DNA of 64,000 nucleotides from Sulfuritalea sp. (GCA_023229685.1 JALNYT010000001.1:186001-250000); one strand, 5' to 3'; shown: positions 1 through 9,143, counted from the stretch's first letter. Notes: a model not told the origin generated them from the sequence alone. Numbers and translations: made by a program.

Positions 1-398
1 GGGCGATGAAACCAGCCGACGCGACGCGCCATCAGGCCCGGTCGCTCGGCACGATTGAGCAGCAGATAACGATAGCGTCTGCCGCGCGCGGAAAAGCGGG
101 CGTGAAAATCGCTGGGCACCGGTTGCGCCCAGCGCACCGCCACGCTGACCGGCAGATGGGCGTTGACGCCGCGCACCCAGGCGGTGTCGGGACGCACCGC
201 GTCGGTGTCGAAATGCACCACCTGCGCGAGTGCGTGCACTCCGGCATCGGTCCGCCCGGCGCACACCACGCGCGTCGGCGCATCGGCCACCACGGAAAGT
301 GCCGACTCCAGGACATTCTGCACGGCTCCGCCGCCGGCCTGCGACTGCCAGCCGCAGAAGCCCGAGCCCTCGTATTCGAGTCCGAGGGCGATCCTCAT
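1..398 (-). CDS. truA: tRNA pseudouridine(38-40) synthase TruA, N-terminal part
   Basis: Makes pseudouridine at positions 38-40 of the tRNA anticodon stem in the cytoplasm. The translation from the ATG at 398 begins MRIALGLEYEGSGFCGWQ, typical of TruA, and about residues 47-56 read CAGRTDAGVHA, which holds the catalytic aspartate. About 132 residues are present; the rest runs off the left edge. The start overlaps the stop of the upstream membrane-protein gene as ATGA, so the two are probably translationally coupled. The order asd-fimV-membrane protein-truA is familiar in Betaproteobacteria. Identity is secure although the gene is cut. Confidence 0.93.
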   Translation of the reverse strand, partial: MRIALGLEYEGSGFCGWQSQAGGGAVQNVLESALSVVADAPTRVVCAGRTDAGVHALAQVVHFDTDAVRPDTAWVRGVNAHLPVSVAVRWAQPVPSDFHARFSARGRRYRYLLLNRAERPGLMARRVGWFHR

Positions 399-973
399 GT
401 CAGCCAGGCGCCGAGAAGCAGAGCGGCGGCCAAGGCGCCGAGGACAAAATCCGTCACGCCGACAACCGACGCGGGAAGGTTCAGCGTGCTTGCCGTGCGC
501 ACGGCCTCGCCGCTGTCGCCATTACGCGAAGCTTCGACTTCGTTCAGGGTCAGCGCCAGCCGCACGGCGATCCGGTCGCGGGAAATCCTCAGCAGGGCGA
601 GCGGCGCCAGCAGCGAGCGGATGCCGGCGACCAGTTCGGGCGGCGACAAGGCCCTCAGGATCAGGGCCACCATCGACAGCGCGACGAACAAACGCGCCAG
701 GCTGTCGCCGGCGAGCAGCAAGCCTTCCTGCGTCGCCCCCGGAATCAGCGGCACCGGCGTCCCCGGGGTCAGCCAGCCGAACATCACCAGCATGGTCAAC
801 ATCAGCCAGCGGCTGCGTCGCAGGAGCAGGCGCAAATGGGATGTAGCCGCCAGCAGCGCCACCAGTGCGAGTCCCATACCACCAAGAAACAAGGCCGTTC
901 CGTGACGGGAGGATGCGGCCAGAAGCACTGCCAGACCGAGCAGGATCAGGCTGGCGGGATGCGGGCGATTCAC
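395..973 (-). CDS. CbiQ-like (ECF transporter T-component-like) membrane protein
   Basis: A 192-residue, very hydrophobic protein with about five membrane segments, starting at a GTG. It resembles the CbiQ/EcfT family of energy-coupling-factor transporter membrane subunits. The basic stretch near residue 130 (LLRISRDRIAVRLALTL) sits where coupling helices occur in that family. No ATPase or substrate-binding component is nearby, so its partner is unknown. It follows fimV after 46 bases holding a strong hairpin, and its stop overlaps the truA start. The alternative is an uncharacterised conserved membrane protein; the family call is tentative. Confidence 0.6.
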   Translation of the reverse strand: MNRPHPASLILLGLAVLLAASSRHGTALFLGGMGLALVALLAATSHLRLLLRRSRWLMLTMLVMFGWLTPGTPVPLIPGATQEGLLLAGDSLARLFVALSMVALILRALSPPELVAGIRSLLAPLALLRISRDRIAVRLALTLNEVEASRNGDSGEAVRTASTLNLPASVVGVTDFVLGALAAALLLGAWLT

Positions 974-1019
974 TGGGACAGCATCTCCCGGCGCGCAGGC
1001 GCCGGGAGATCGCGATTGC
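974..1019 (-). other. 12-bp perfect hairpin between fimV and the CbiQ-like gene
   Basis: Positions 983-994 (ATCTCCCGGCGC) and 999-1010 are exact inverted repeats around a 4-base loop. No T run follows on either strand, so it is not a classical intrinsic terminator. In the minus-strand transcript the 3' arm contains GGGAG, the only Shine-Dalgarno-like sequence before the GTG start at 973, so the hairpin could mask that site. The structure is visible; the function is inferred. Confidence 0.6.
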
Positions 1020-3749
1020 TCAGCCGAGACTGTCAAGTTTGGCGCGGGCCACTTTCTGCTGCGCCGGACTGCCTTCGGCCAGTGCTTCCTGGAACAGTTC
1101 GCGGGCACCGTCCTTGTCGCCCATTTCCTCATAGGCCGTCGCGAGTTCCAGTTTGGTCGCCACTTCCGGGTTGTCGGGCCCGGCGGCGGCAGGTGCCGTG
1201 CCGGCTGCGGATGGCGTCTCCAGTTCCAGGCTGATGCCAGCGAGGTCGAGCGGCGCCGGCGCGGCGGCCGGTGCCGGGGTCTCAATCGACATCTCGGGCA
1301 AAGGCGCCGGTGCGGCGGCCTCGGGCGTACCCAGATCGAAGTCGAAATCGATGCCGCCAGAATCAGCCGCAACAGCAGGTGCTTCCGGTGCTGCAGCAGG
1401 CTTCTTCTCGGAAGGCGGGAAATCAAGGCCAGGGGCAGGGGCCGAGGTCTCCTTTGCCGGCATGTCAAAATCGATGTCGAGCCCGGCCAATTCGCTCTTG
1501 GCCTCCGCCTGCGGCCCGGCGGCAGGAGTCGTGGCCTCCGGCGCGCCCAGATCGAGATCAAAATCCAGCCCCGGCGATTCGGCCGCGGCTGCCGACGCCG
1601 CTGCCGACGCCGCAGGAGCCGCTGCGGTACCCCCAGCGGTACCGATATCCAGATCGAAGTCCATCGGGGGATGCTCGGCAGGGACAGGGGCCGCTGCAAC
1701 AGCCGGCTCGCTGACCGGGGCAGCGCTGACCAACGTCGCATCCATATCCGCCGCGGACGGCGCGGACCCGTAGAGCGGATTCGCCGGATCGATGGCGGCG
1801 CCCATGGCGGCCGCCTTCTCCCAACCCGCACCGGCGGCGCCGGTCAGAGCATGCAATTCCTTCGCCACCGATTCAAACCGGGAAACATTCTTGCGCGCAG
1901 CATAGATGTCTAGCAACTTCAGATGAATTGCCTGCCGCTGCGGATCGGTCTTCAGAGCGTCCAGAAGAATCTCTTCCGCCTGCGCATCGCGGCCAAAAGC
2001 CAGGAAGGTGTCTGCTTCGACGACCGGATCAACGGTGTCCAGATGCGCTGCCATGCCCACACCGGTAGAACTGAATTGGCTGGACTCCTGCTCGCTCGGG
2101 GGAGGGGCTACCGTTGTGGAACTGAACAGCGAATGCGCCGAAAGATCGGCTTGGGCAATGGTTGCGTTGGCGTCAACCGCTGCGGCGCGCTTCTTGCGGT
2201 AAGCCGAAATTCCCAGCCAGCCGAACAGAAGCGCCAGAACGGCACCGCCACCATATACCAGCGGCCCGTTTTCCTCCATGAAGTCGGGCTCCGGCTCTGG
2301 AGGAGGTGCAACGACTTTCTTCTTCGGCGGAGGCGGCTTGGGCGCTTCGACCGGCTTCGCTTCACCCGCCGGTTTGGCTCCGGCGCCTGCATCCACAGGC
2401 GCCGCCGCGGCCTCTGGCTTGGCGGCTTCCGCGGGTTTCGGCGGTTCCGCTGCCTTGGCCGCTTCCGCCGGTTTCACCGCCGGAGCCGGAGCGGCAGCCT
2501 CCGTCTTCTTGACGTCTGCAGGAGCCGGCTTCGTCGCCTGAGCCTGCTTTTGAAGATCGACGCCGACCTGGCTCTTCATCTCGGCGAGTTTCTTCAGGTC
2601 ACCGATATTCTTTTCCAGATCAGCGATGCGGCTGCCGGCTTCCTTCAGCGCCCGGTCGCGCGATACCAGATCCTCTTCGAGGACCGCGATGCGCCCCTGC
2701 AGCGGCCGGCCCTTGGCATCCTTCGCCGCTTCCGTGCGGGAAACCTCCAGTTTGTCCTTGCCCGTCGCAAGCGGCGCCTTGTCTTCCACTTTGGGCGCGA
2801 TCTTTCCGCTGACGGCTTGCTTTGCGCTCTGATCCCTAGCCGGCTCGGCCGCCGCAGCAGCAGCCAAACGCTTGCGATAGGCATTGAAATCGGCGGCCTG
2901 AGCGACAATCTCGTGACGCGCTTCGACGGCGGAAACCTTGTTCGCCGTTTCAGCGTCCGGGATCGAAAGAATCTTCCCGGCCTTGATGCGATTCATGTTG
3001 CCGCTGTCAAAAACATCTCTGTTGCTGCGAAACAGCGCGACCAGCATCTGATCAAGGCTGACACCCTCCGGCCTTGTCTGCGCCGCGATCTTGCCGAGGG
3101 TATCGCCCGAAACTACAGTTCGCAGGTTACCCGCGGCGGGTTCCTCCCTGCGCTTCTCGGGCGGCAGCATCGACACCGGCGCACTGCTATCGCCCACCGG
3201 GCGGGCTTCCGGCGGGATCGTGACCGCCGGCTGTTCTGCAGGCCTCGCCAGCGGCGGCTCGGTCCTCACCTCGGGTGCCGCAATCGGTGCCGGCGCGATT
3301 CTGGGTGCCAGATCGGGCGGATCAAGCAGGAAAGTGTACTCGCGGATCAGCCGCCCCGAAGCCCAACTCAATTCGACCAGCATGTCGATGAACGGCTCGT
3401 TCATGGGACGATCAGTGCTTACTTCCAGGTAGCGACGGCCGCCGCGTTCCTTGATCTCGCGGGAAAAGCGCAAACTCGCCAAGGCCGGCGAGTAGTCGAT
3501 ACCAGCTTGGCGGAAGGCATCGGCAGCAGCTACCTTGACTGCCACGGAAGACGCTTCGTCACGAGTTGCCGTAACCTCAAGTTCAGCCTTGAGCGGCTGC
3601 CCCAAAGCCGAGAGGACGGTAATCTTGCCCAGGCCGGCAGCATGTGTCGCCAGCGGCAGGACAGCAATCGCCGCCGCTATGACGGTGGCCTTGAGACGTT
3701 TTCGCTTGTCAGTATTGGGCACTGTGACTCCCGGCGGGCTTTTTGTCAT
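1020..3749 (-). CDS. fimV: FimV-family LysM peptidoglycan-binding inner-membrane protein
   Basis: A 909-residue FimV/HubP-type protein that in relatives organises polar structures and type IV pili. A signal peptide ends near THA at residue 37. The conserved N-terminal FimV domain follows (from GLGKITVLSALGQPLKAELE), then a LysM domain from about residue 206 (SGDTLGKIA), a coiled coil near 350-392, Ala/Pro/Lys-rich linkers, a membrane helix near 495-516, and an acidic cytoplasmic region with repeated DFDL motifs. It ends in a TPR-like FimV C-terminal domain (LATAYEEMGDKDGARELFQE). The length and acidic repeats are normal for the family. It sits between asd and truA as expected. Confidence 0.92.
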   Translation of the reverse strand: MTKSPPGVTVPNTDKRKRLKATVIAAAIAVLPLATHAAGLGKITVLSALGQPLKAELEVTATRDEASSVAVKVAAADAFRQAGIDYSPALASLRFSREIKERGGRRYLEVSTDRPMNEPFIDMLVELSWASGRLIREYTFLLDPPDLAPRIAPAPIAAPEVRTEPPLARPAEQPAVTIPPEARPVGDSSAPVSMLPPEKRREEPAAGNLRTVVSGDTLGKIAAQTRPEGVSLDQMLVALFRSNRDVFDSGNMNRIKAGKILSIPDAETANKVSAVEARHEIVAQAADFNAYRKRLAAAAAAEPARDQSAKQAVSGKIAPKVEDKAPLATGKDKLEVSRTEAAKDAKGRPLQGRIAVLEEDLVSRDRALKEAGSRIADLEKNIGDLKKLAEMKSQVGVDLQKQAQATKPAPADVKKTEAAAPAPAVKPAEAAKAAEPPKPAEAAKPEAAAAPVDAGAGAKPAGEAKPVEAPKPPPPKKKVVAPPPEPEPDFMEENGPLVYGGGAVLALLFGWLGISAYRKKRAAAVDANATIAQADLSAHSLFSSTTVAPPPSEQESSQFSSTGVGMAAHLDTVDPVVEADTFLAFGRDAQAEEILLDALKTDPQRQAIHLKLLDIYAARKNVSRFESVAKELHALTGAAGAGWEKAAAMGAAIDPANPLYGSAPSAADMDATLVSAAPVSEPAVAAAPVPAEHPPMDFDLDIGTAGGTAAAPAASAAASAAAAESPGLDFDLDLGAPEATTPAAGPQAEAKSELAGLDIDFDMPAKETSAPAPGLDFPPSEKKPAAAPEAPAVAADSGGIDFDFDLGTPEAAAPAPLPEMSIETPAPAAAPAPLDLAGISLELETPSAAGTAPAAAGPDNPEVATKLELATAYEEMGDKDGARELFQEALAEGSPAQQKVARAKLDSLG

Positions 3750-3760
3750 GTTATCAAAAC

Positions 3761-3845
3761 GAAGTTTCAGTGGAGGCTAACGCCGGCTCTGTTGGCGTTA
3801 TGCCGGAACTAAAACCTCCTGTTCCAGTGGAGGCTAACGACAGCC
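3761..3845 (-). repeat. Family B dispersed palindromic repeat: one full and one half copy
   Basis: On the minus strand 3815-3761 reads TTTTAGTTCCGGCATAACG... then GTTAGCCTCCACTGAA. It contains the stem TAACGCC/GGCGTTA around a 9-base loop at 3779-3800. A second partial unit (CAGTGGAGGCTAACG) lies at 3825-3839. The same element occurs at 53412-53473 and 57493-57547. This copy lies just upstream of the fimV start codon. Confidence 0.75.
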
Positions 3846-3989
3846 TTAATCTCCCCGCAAGAGAAGAGTGGCAGTATCCCCTGCGGATTTCAGCGTTGAG
3901 CCCAACCACGGTAACTAAAATAACATCATGGTGTTAGCGATGCAAGCTCAACCTTCTCATTACATTCTGGTTGCATCCCGCGCGCGGCA

Positions 3990-5099
3990 TCAATGCAACA
4001 GGATGCGCAGCATGCGCCGCAATGGTTCTGCAGCGCCCCAAAGAAGCTGGTCGCCAACAGTAAATGCCGACAAATACTGGGGACCCATACTGAGTTTTCG
4101 TAGGCGTCCTACGGGAACGCCCAGGGTACCGGTCACAGCCGTCGGCGTCAGTTCCTTCAGCGTGATCTCGCGCTGATTCGGCACCACCTTAACCCAATCA
4201 TTGTGAGCCGCCAAGATGCCGTTGATCTCGTCCAGCGGCACATCCCTGGTCAGCTTGATGGTCAAGGCCTGTGAATGGCAACGCATGGCGCCGATGCGCA
4301 CGCAGAGCCCATCGACCGGAATCGGCGCAGCAGTGCGCCCGAGAATCTTGTTGGTTTCGGCCTGCCCCTTCCATTCCTCGCGGCTCTGGCCATTGCCGAG
4401 ATCCTTGTCAATCCATGGAATCAGCGAACCGGCCAGCGGCACGCCGAAGTTCGCCGTGGGGAAACTGTTGTCACGCAGGATGCCGGCAACCTCGCGGTCG
4501 ATGTCGAGGATCGCCGAGGCCGGGTCGTCGAGCAGGTTCTTCACCACGCGATGCGTCTCACCCATTTGCGCCAGCAGTTCGCGCATGTTCTGTGCGCCGG
4601 CACCGGATGCCGCCTGATACGTCATCGATGTCATCCACTCGATCAGCCCCGCCTTGAACAGGCCGCCCAGGCCCATCAGCATCAGGCTCACCGTGCAATT
4701 GCCGCCGATCCAGTTGCGGCCGCCCTTGGCCAGGCTATCCTTGATCACGTCAAGGTTCACCGGATCGAGAATGATCACGGTGTCGTCCTTCATGCGCAGG
4801 CTCGAAGCCGCATCAATCCAGTGCCCCTTCCAGCCTTCCGCGCGCAGCTTCGGGAAGACTTCCGTAGTGTAGTCGCCGCCCTGGCAGCTGATGATGATGT
4901 CCAGCGTCTTCAGCGCAGCAATGTCTTTGGCGTCCTTGAGCGGCGGTGCCCCCTTGGCGAACTCCGGCGCCTTGCCGCCAGGATTCGACGTCGTGAAAAA
5001 CACCGGCTCGATGAGGGCGAAATCATCCTCCTCCCGCATGCGCTGCATCAGCACCGAGCCCACCATGCCACGCCAACCCACCAGACCTACACGCTTCAT
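3990..5099 (-). CDS. asd: Aspartate-semialdehyde dehydrogenase
   Basis: Reduces aspartyl phosphate to aspartate semialdehyde with NADPH, the branch point to lysine/diaminopimelate, methionine and threonine. The 369-residue product starts KRVGLVGWRGMVGSVLMQRM after the initiator Met, the Rossmann nucleotide-binding start of the Gram-negative enzyme. It carries the active-site cysteine in GGNCTVSLM. Length matches the family. I chose the ATG at 5099 over the in-frame TTG at 5105. It lies 21 bases after leuB on the same strand and before fimV, the usual betaproteobacterial order. Confidence 0.96.
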   Translation of the reverse strand: MKRVGLVGWRGMVGSVLMQRMREEDDFALIEPVFFTTSNPGGKAPEFAKGAPPLKDAKDIAALKTLDIIISCQGGDYTTEVFPKLRAEGWKGHWIDAASSLRMKDDTVIILDPVNLDVIKDSLAKGGRNWIGGNCTVSLMLMGLGGLFKAGLIEWMTSMTYQAASGAGAQNMRELLAQMGETHRVVKNLLDDPASAILDIDREVAGILRDNSFPTANFGVPLAGSLIPWIDKDLGNGQSREEWKGQAETNKILGRTAAPIPVDGLCVRIGAMRCHSQALTIKLTRDVPLDEINGILAAHNDWVKVVPNQREITLKELTPTAVTGTLGVPVGRLRKLSMGPQYLSAFTVGDQLLWGAAEPLRRMLRILLH

Positions 5100-5120
5100 G
5101 ATCAATCTTTCGTTATCGAA

Positions 5121-6185
5121 TTACAGTGCCGCAAGTACTGCGTCGCCCATTGCCCGGGTGCCGACCTTTTTCATTCCCGGCTCGAAAATGTCGCCGGTTC
5201 TCAGTCCCTGTGCAAGGACTTTTTTCACGGCACTCTCGATGCGCACGGCAGCAGCCTCGTTGGCAAAAGTGTAGCGCAGCATCATGGCCACGGAAAGGAT
5301 CGTCGCCAGCGGATTGGCCACGCCCTTGCCGGCGATGTCCGGCGCGGAACCATGCGACGGCTCGTAAAGCCCCTTGTTGTTGGCATCAAGGGACGCGGAC
5401 GGCAGCATGCCGATCGAACCGGTCAGCATCGACGCCTCGTCCGACAGAATGTCGCCGAACATGTTGCCGGTGACCATGACGTCGAACTGCTTGGGATTCT
5501 TCACCAGTTGCATCGCGGCATTATCCACCAGCATATGCGTGAGTTCGACGTCCGGGTACTCCAGCCCCGTCTCGGTGGCAACGTCGCGCCACAGCTGGGT
5601 GCATTCCAGCACGTTCATCTTGTCCACCGAACAGACCTTGCGGCTGCGCTTGCGTGCGGCCTCGAACGCCACGCGCAGGATGCGCCGGATCTCGCTCTCG
5701 GTGTAGTGCATGGTATTGAAGCCGAAGCGCTGCTTTTGACCATCAATGTCGCGCACCTCGATGCCTCGCGGCTGGCCGAAGTAGATATCCCCCGTCAGTT
5801 CGCGCACGATCAGAATATCAAGCCCCGCCACCACTTCGGGCTTGAGTGTGGAGGCATTGGCCAATTCGGGATAAAGAATGGCCGGGCGCAGATTCGCGAA
5901 CAGGCCAAGCTGCTTGCGAATGCCCAGCAGTCCGCGCTCGGGCCTTTGCTCGCGTGGATTGCTGTCCCATTTGGGACCGCCAACGGCACCGAGCAGCACC
6001 GCATCGGCGGCCAGCGCCAGCTTCTGCGTGGCTTCCGGATAGGGGCTGCCGGTGGCATCCACCGCACAACCTCCCAGCAGGGCTTCTTCCATTTCAAAGC
6101 CGAGATCGAGCGCCTTGAGGACCCGAACGGCCTCAACCATAATTTCCGGCCCGATACCATCGCCGGGCAGAACGCAAATTTTCAT
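5121..6185 (-). CDS. leuB: 3-isopropylmalate dehydrogenase
   Basis: Oxidatively decarboxylates 3-isopropylmalate with NAD in leucine synthesis. The 354-residue translation opens MKICVLPGDGIGPEIM and contains the family signature near the C terminus (NNKGLYEPSHGSAPDIAGKG). The ATG at 6185 is preferred over longer starts because it gives the standard length and N terminus. leuC and leuD usually lie just upstream in related genomes, but here the neighbour is an MFS transporter, so the leu cluster seems interrupted or split. Confidence 0.97.
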   Translation of the reverse strand: MKICVLPGDGIGPEIMVEAVRVLKALDLGFEMEEALLGGCAVDATGSPYPEATQKLALAADAVLLGAVGGPKWDSNPREQRPERGLLGIRKQLGLFANLRPAILYPELANASTLKPEVVAGLDILIVRELTGDIYFGQPRGIEVRDIDGQKQRFGFNTMHYTESEIRRILRVAFEAARKRSRKVCSVDKMNVLECTQLWRDVATETGLEYPDVELTHMLVDNAAMQLVKNPKQFDVMVTGNMFGDILSDEASMLTGSIGMLPSASLDANNKGLYEPSHGSAPDIAGKGVANPLATILSVAMMLRYTFANEAAAVRIESAVKKVLAQGLRTGDIFEPGMKKVGTRAMGDAVLAAL

Positions 6186-6240
6186 TGAAAACCCTCTATG
6201 CAAGAAACCAGCGCCATGCGGCTCTGGCGACAGCATTGAA

Positions 6241-7398
6241 TTATCGCACAGCCGCGCCCGCCGAATCACCCGGAACGCCGCGCCAGACCAGAATCAGGCC
6301 GAGCAAAGCAAGCAGGGAAGCCGCGCTGAAGGTGATCCCGGGGCCAACCTGTTCCCACAAGGCGCCCGCCAGCAAGGCGCCGCCCAAACCACCTGCGCCA
6401 TAGGCAGTGCTGCCGTAGAGCGCCTGCGCCCGCGCCTGGTGGCCCGCGACGAACCAGCGATTGAGTGCCGCCATGGTCGCGGCATGGTGTGCGCCGAAGC
6501 TGGCGCCATGCAGCAGTTGGGCGAACACCAGGAGGCCGATGAATTCAACCGCCCAGCCGATCAGCATAAAACGCAAGCTCGCCAGGGCGAAGCAGGCCAG
6601 CAGGATCCGCCGCATGGAGACCAAGGCTGAAATTCGGGGCATGAGCAGGAACACCACAATCTCGGCCAGCACGCCCAAGGTCCATAACAGTCCGACCATG
6701 GTCTTGCCGTACCCCTGCGCCACCAGATGAATCGAGTAGAAGACATACAGCGCGCCATGCGCCGCGGACATCAACAGTCCGGCGCCAAGGAGGAACACGA
6801 CTTTGCGCTGGCGCAATACATCGACGATCGGACCGGCGAACTGGCCCGCATTGCTCCTGACCTCGGTCAGCGTCAGGGCGCTGACCAGGGTACCCAGCAG
6901 CAAGGCCCAGCTCACCCAGAGCTGCGCACTGATCGGCGCCGAATCGAGTAGAAAGCCAACCCCCATCACCGTGACAACAAAACCGACCGAACCCCAGAGC
7001 CGGATACGGCCGTAGCGCTCCGGATTGGCCGCGAGATGCCCCAGCGTCAGCGCTTCGACCAGCGGCAGCGACGCACTCCAGAAGAAATGAAGAATCGCCA
7101 TGCCGATCAGCAGACCGACAAAATCCTGCGTCAGAAACACCACCGAAAAACTCGCCAGCGAGGCCGCCGTCGAGCCGACGACGATACGCACACGCCTGCC
7201 GCCACTGTCCGCCAGCCAACTCCACAGCAGCGGCGCCAGCAGGCGCATCAACTGCCCGAGCGACATCAACACCGCGATGCGGGTGGCAGAAAGACCTATC
7301 GACTGCAGATAGAGCGCGAAATACGGCAGGAAGGCGCCGATGAAGGCGAAGTACCAGAAATACCAGGCGGCCAGACGGCCGTGCGCCAGAAAGATCAA
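6241..7398 (-). CDS. Major facilitator superfamily transporter, phenylpropionate-permease-like
   Basis: A 385-residue protein with 12 predicted membrane helices, matching the small MFS branch of LacY/nucleoside/3-phenylpropionate (HcaT-like) proton symporters. The opening helices (WYFWYFAFIGAFLPYFALY) and the LMRLLAPLLWSWLADSGGRR loop, the usual MFS loop 2-3, support this. Translation starts at a TTG at 7398 whose bases overlap the upstream gene's stop (TTGA), suggesting coupling to the DUF465 gene. The substrate cannot be told from sequence. Confidence 0.8.
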   Translation of the reverse strand: MIFLAHGRLAAWYFWYFAFIGAFLPYFALYLQSIGLSATRIAVLMSLGQLMRLLAPLLWSWLADSGGRRVRIVVGSTAASLASFSVVFLTQDFVGLLIGMAILHFFWSASLPLVEALTLGHLAANPERYGRIRLWGSVGFVVTVMGVGFLLDSAPISAQLWVSWALLLGTLVSALTLTEVRSNAGQFAGPIVDVLRQRKVVFLLGAGLLMSAAHGALYVFYSIHLVAQGYGKTMVGLLWTLGVLAEIVVFLLMPRISALVSMRRILLACFALASLRFMLIGWAVEFIGLLVFAQLLHGASFGAHHAATMAALNRWFVAGHQARAQALYGSTAYGAGGLGGALLAGALWEQVGPGITFSAASLLALLGLILVWRGVPGDSAGAAVR

Positions 7399-7658
7399 GC
7401 TTTGTGTTTCTGGCCGGCCCGAAACGCCCGCAACAGGTGGAATATCTCGTCCTTGAGTTTGACCCGCGCCTTCTTCATGTCTTCGAACGTGAAGTCGGCG
7501 ACCGGCATATCTTGTTCCTCGAGGTCTTCGACCTTGCCGGTGAGGCGGTGGTAGCGCCCGAACAGACTGCCGATGTAACCACCCTCAGCCTTCAGCCCAT
7601 CGATGGCGTCGCGCATATCGGGGAATTCGGTGTAGAGATCGTGGTGATCGACTTGCAT
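7395..7658 (-). CDS. DUF465 (YdcH-like) small helical protein
   Basis: An 87-residue protein of two charged helices. FPDMRDAIDGLKAEGGYIGS and the later H-R-L-T-G-K-V-E-D-L-E pattern are typical of DUF465/YdcH proteins, short coiled-coil proteins of unknown function common in Proteobacteria. The C-terminal half KKARVKLKDEIFHLLRAF fits the second helix. It lies between aroC and the MFS gene on the same strand and overlaps the latter by four bases. Confidence 0.8.
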   Translation of the reverse strand: MQVDHHDLYTEFPDMRDAIDGLKAEGGYIGSLFGRYHRLTGKVEDLEEQDMPVADFTFEDMKKARVKLKDEIFHLLRAFRAGQKHKA

Positions 7659-7700
7659 GGTTTCCTACCCCGCAGTATTGAAAATATTGCTCAAATTCTA

Positions 7701-8810
7701 TCAGGCGACATCAGGGGCCTTGCCGGGAATCGCGGGCGTCGGGCATGCGACATCGGCGCATTGGGCGCGATGATGCAGGGCCGCATCGATCAGCACCAGG
7801 GCCAGCATCGCTTCGGCGATCGGCGTGGCGCGAATGCCGACACAGGGATCATGCCGGCCGTGGGTTTCGATAATGGCCGGCTCTCCGGCAAGATTGATGG
7901 TGCGACGCGGCAGGCGAATGCTCGAAGTCGGCTTGACCGCCATCTTCACCACCACATCCTGCCCGGTCGAGATGCCGCCCAATATGCCTCCCGCATTGTT
8001 GCCGAGAAAGCCCTCGGGGGTCAGTTCATCTCCATGTTCGCTGCCCTTTTGTGTCACCGATTCAAAACCGGCGCCAATTTCCACGCCCTTGACGGCATTG
8101 ATGCCCATCATGGCATAAGCGATATCGGCATCGAGGCGCCCGTACACCGGGTCGCCCCAGCCGACCGGCACGCCGCGCGCCACCACGGTGATTTCCGCGC
8201 CCACCGAATCGCCCGATTTGCGCAAGGCATCCATGTACTCTTCGAGCTGGGGGACGATCCCGGCATTGGCAACGAAAAAGGGATTGGTATTGATCGCCGC
8301 CTCGTCCAGCCACGGAATCTCGACGCTCCCCAACTGGCTCATCCAGCCGCGCACCGTTATGCCGTAACGCTGCTGCAGCCACTTTCTGGCGATGGCCCCC
8401 GCGGCGACGCGCACTGCCGTCTCGCGCGCCGAAGAACGACCGCCGCCACGGTGATCGCGGATCCCGTATTTCTGCCAATAGGTGTAGTCGGCATGTCCCG
8501 GACGAAATGTCTCGGCAATATTGCCGTAGTCCTTGCTGCGCTGGTCCTCATTACGGATCAGCAAGCCGATCGGCGTTCCCGTGGTGCGCCCTTCGAAGAC
8601 GCCGGAGAGAATCTCGACCGTATCCGATTCGCGCCGCTGGGTGACGTGGCGCGATGTTCCGGGCTTGCGCCGATCAAGGTCGGCCTGGATGTCGGCTGCC
8701 GATATTTCCAAGCCTGGCGGACAGCCGTCGACCACGCAACCGATCGCCGGGCCGTGGGATTCACCGAATGACGTGACGCAGAAAAGCGAGCCGAACGTGT
8801 TGCCGGACAT
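7701..8810 (-). CDS. aroC: Chorismate synthase
   Basis: Converts EPSP to chorismate with reduced FMN, the last common step of aromatic amino acid and folate synthesis. The 369-residue product starts MSGNTFGSLFCVTSFGESHG and contains the signature GGGRSSARETAVRVAAGAIA. Length is normal for the bacterial enzyme. It lies 6 bases downstream of the ferredoxin gene on the same strand, so they may share a message. Confidence 0.97.
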   Translation of the reverse strand: MSGNTFGSLFCVTSFGESHGPAIGCVVDGCPPGLEISAADIQADLDRRKPGTSRHVTQRRESDTVEILSGVFEGRTTGTPIGLLIRNEDQRSKDYGNIAETFRPGHADYTYWQKYGIRDHRGGGRSSARETAVRVAAGAIARKWLQQRYGITVRGWMSQLGSVEIPWLDEAAINTNPFFVANAGIVPQLEEYMDALRKSGDSVGAEITVVARGVPVGWGDPVYGRLDADIAYAMMGINAVKGVEIGAGFESVTQKGSEHGDELTPEGFLGNNAGGILGGISTGQDVVVKMAVKPTSSIRLPRRTINLAGEPAIIETHGRHDPCVGIRATPIAEAMLALVLIDAALHHRAQCADVACPTPAIPGKAPDVA

Positions 8811-8816
8811 GGGGGT

Positions 8817-9143
8817 TCAGCGCTCCAGCAAATCGAGTTTTCCGGTCTTCTTTTCGGCCCACTCGTCGGCATCGGCCGGCGGCTCCTTGCGCTCGATGAT
8901 GACCGGCCAGGTCTTCGCCAGTTCGGCATTCAGCGCAGTGAAGTGCTCCTGTCCCTTTGGTACGTCATCCTCGGCAAAAATAGCCTCCACCGGACACTCG
9001 GCGACGCACAGAGTGCAGTCGATGCACTCCTCGGGATCGATCACAAGGAAGTTGGGCCCCTCATGGAAACAATCCACAGGGCAAACATCCACGCAATCCG
9101 TGTATTTGCATTTGATGCAGGATTCAGTGACAACATAGGTCAT
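8817..9143 (-). CDS. fdxA: 7Fe ferredoxin (FdxA family)
   Basis: A 108-residue soluble electron carrier with one [3Fe-4S] and one [4Fe-4S] cluster. Eight-plus cysteines fall in CIKCKYTDCVDVCPVDCF and CIDCTLCVAECPVEAIF, the FdxA pattern including the extra cysteine after PVD. The C-terminal tail ending KKTGKLDLLER is also typical. It is read divergently from trxA, with 183 bases between the two starts. Confidence 0.95.
   Translation of the reverse strand: MTYVVTESCIKCKYTDCVDVCPVDCFHEGPNFLVIDPEECIDCTLCVAECPVEAIFAEDDVPKGQEHFTALNAELAKTWPVIIERKEPPADADEWAEKKTGKLDLLER

Noticed and set aside
1923..3812. Long open frame on the plus strand opposite fimV
   Set aside because: It is antisense to a clear LysM/FimV protein and its product is arginine-rich low-complexity sequence, as expected in GC-rich DNA.
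3761..3845. Family B as an integron attC site
   Set aside because: The GCATAAC...GTTAGCC outline is suggestive, but the R box does not fit GTTRRRY, the element is short, arms lack attC-type bulges, and no cassettes or integrase are nearby.
4275..6188. Long plus-strand frame opposite asd and leuB
   Set aside because: Spans two genes with strong motifs on the other strand; His/Arg-rich composition indicates an antisense shadow.
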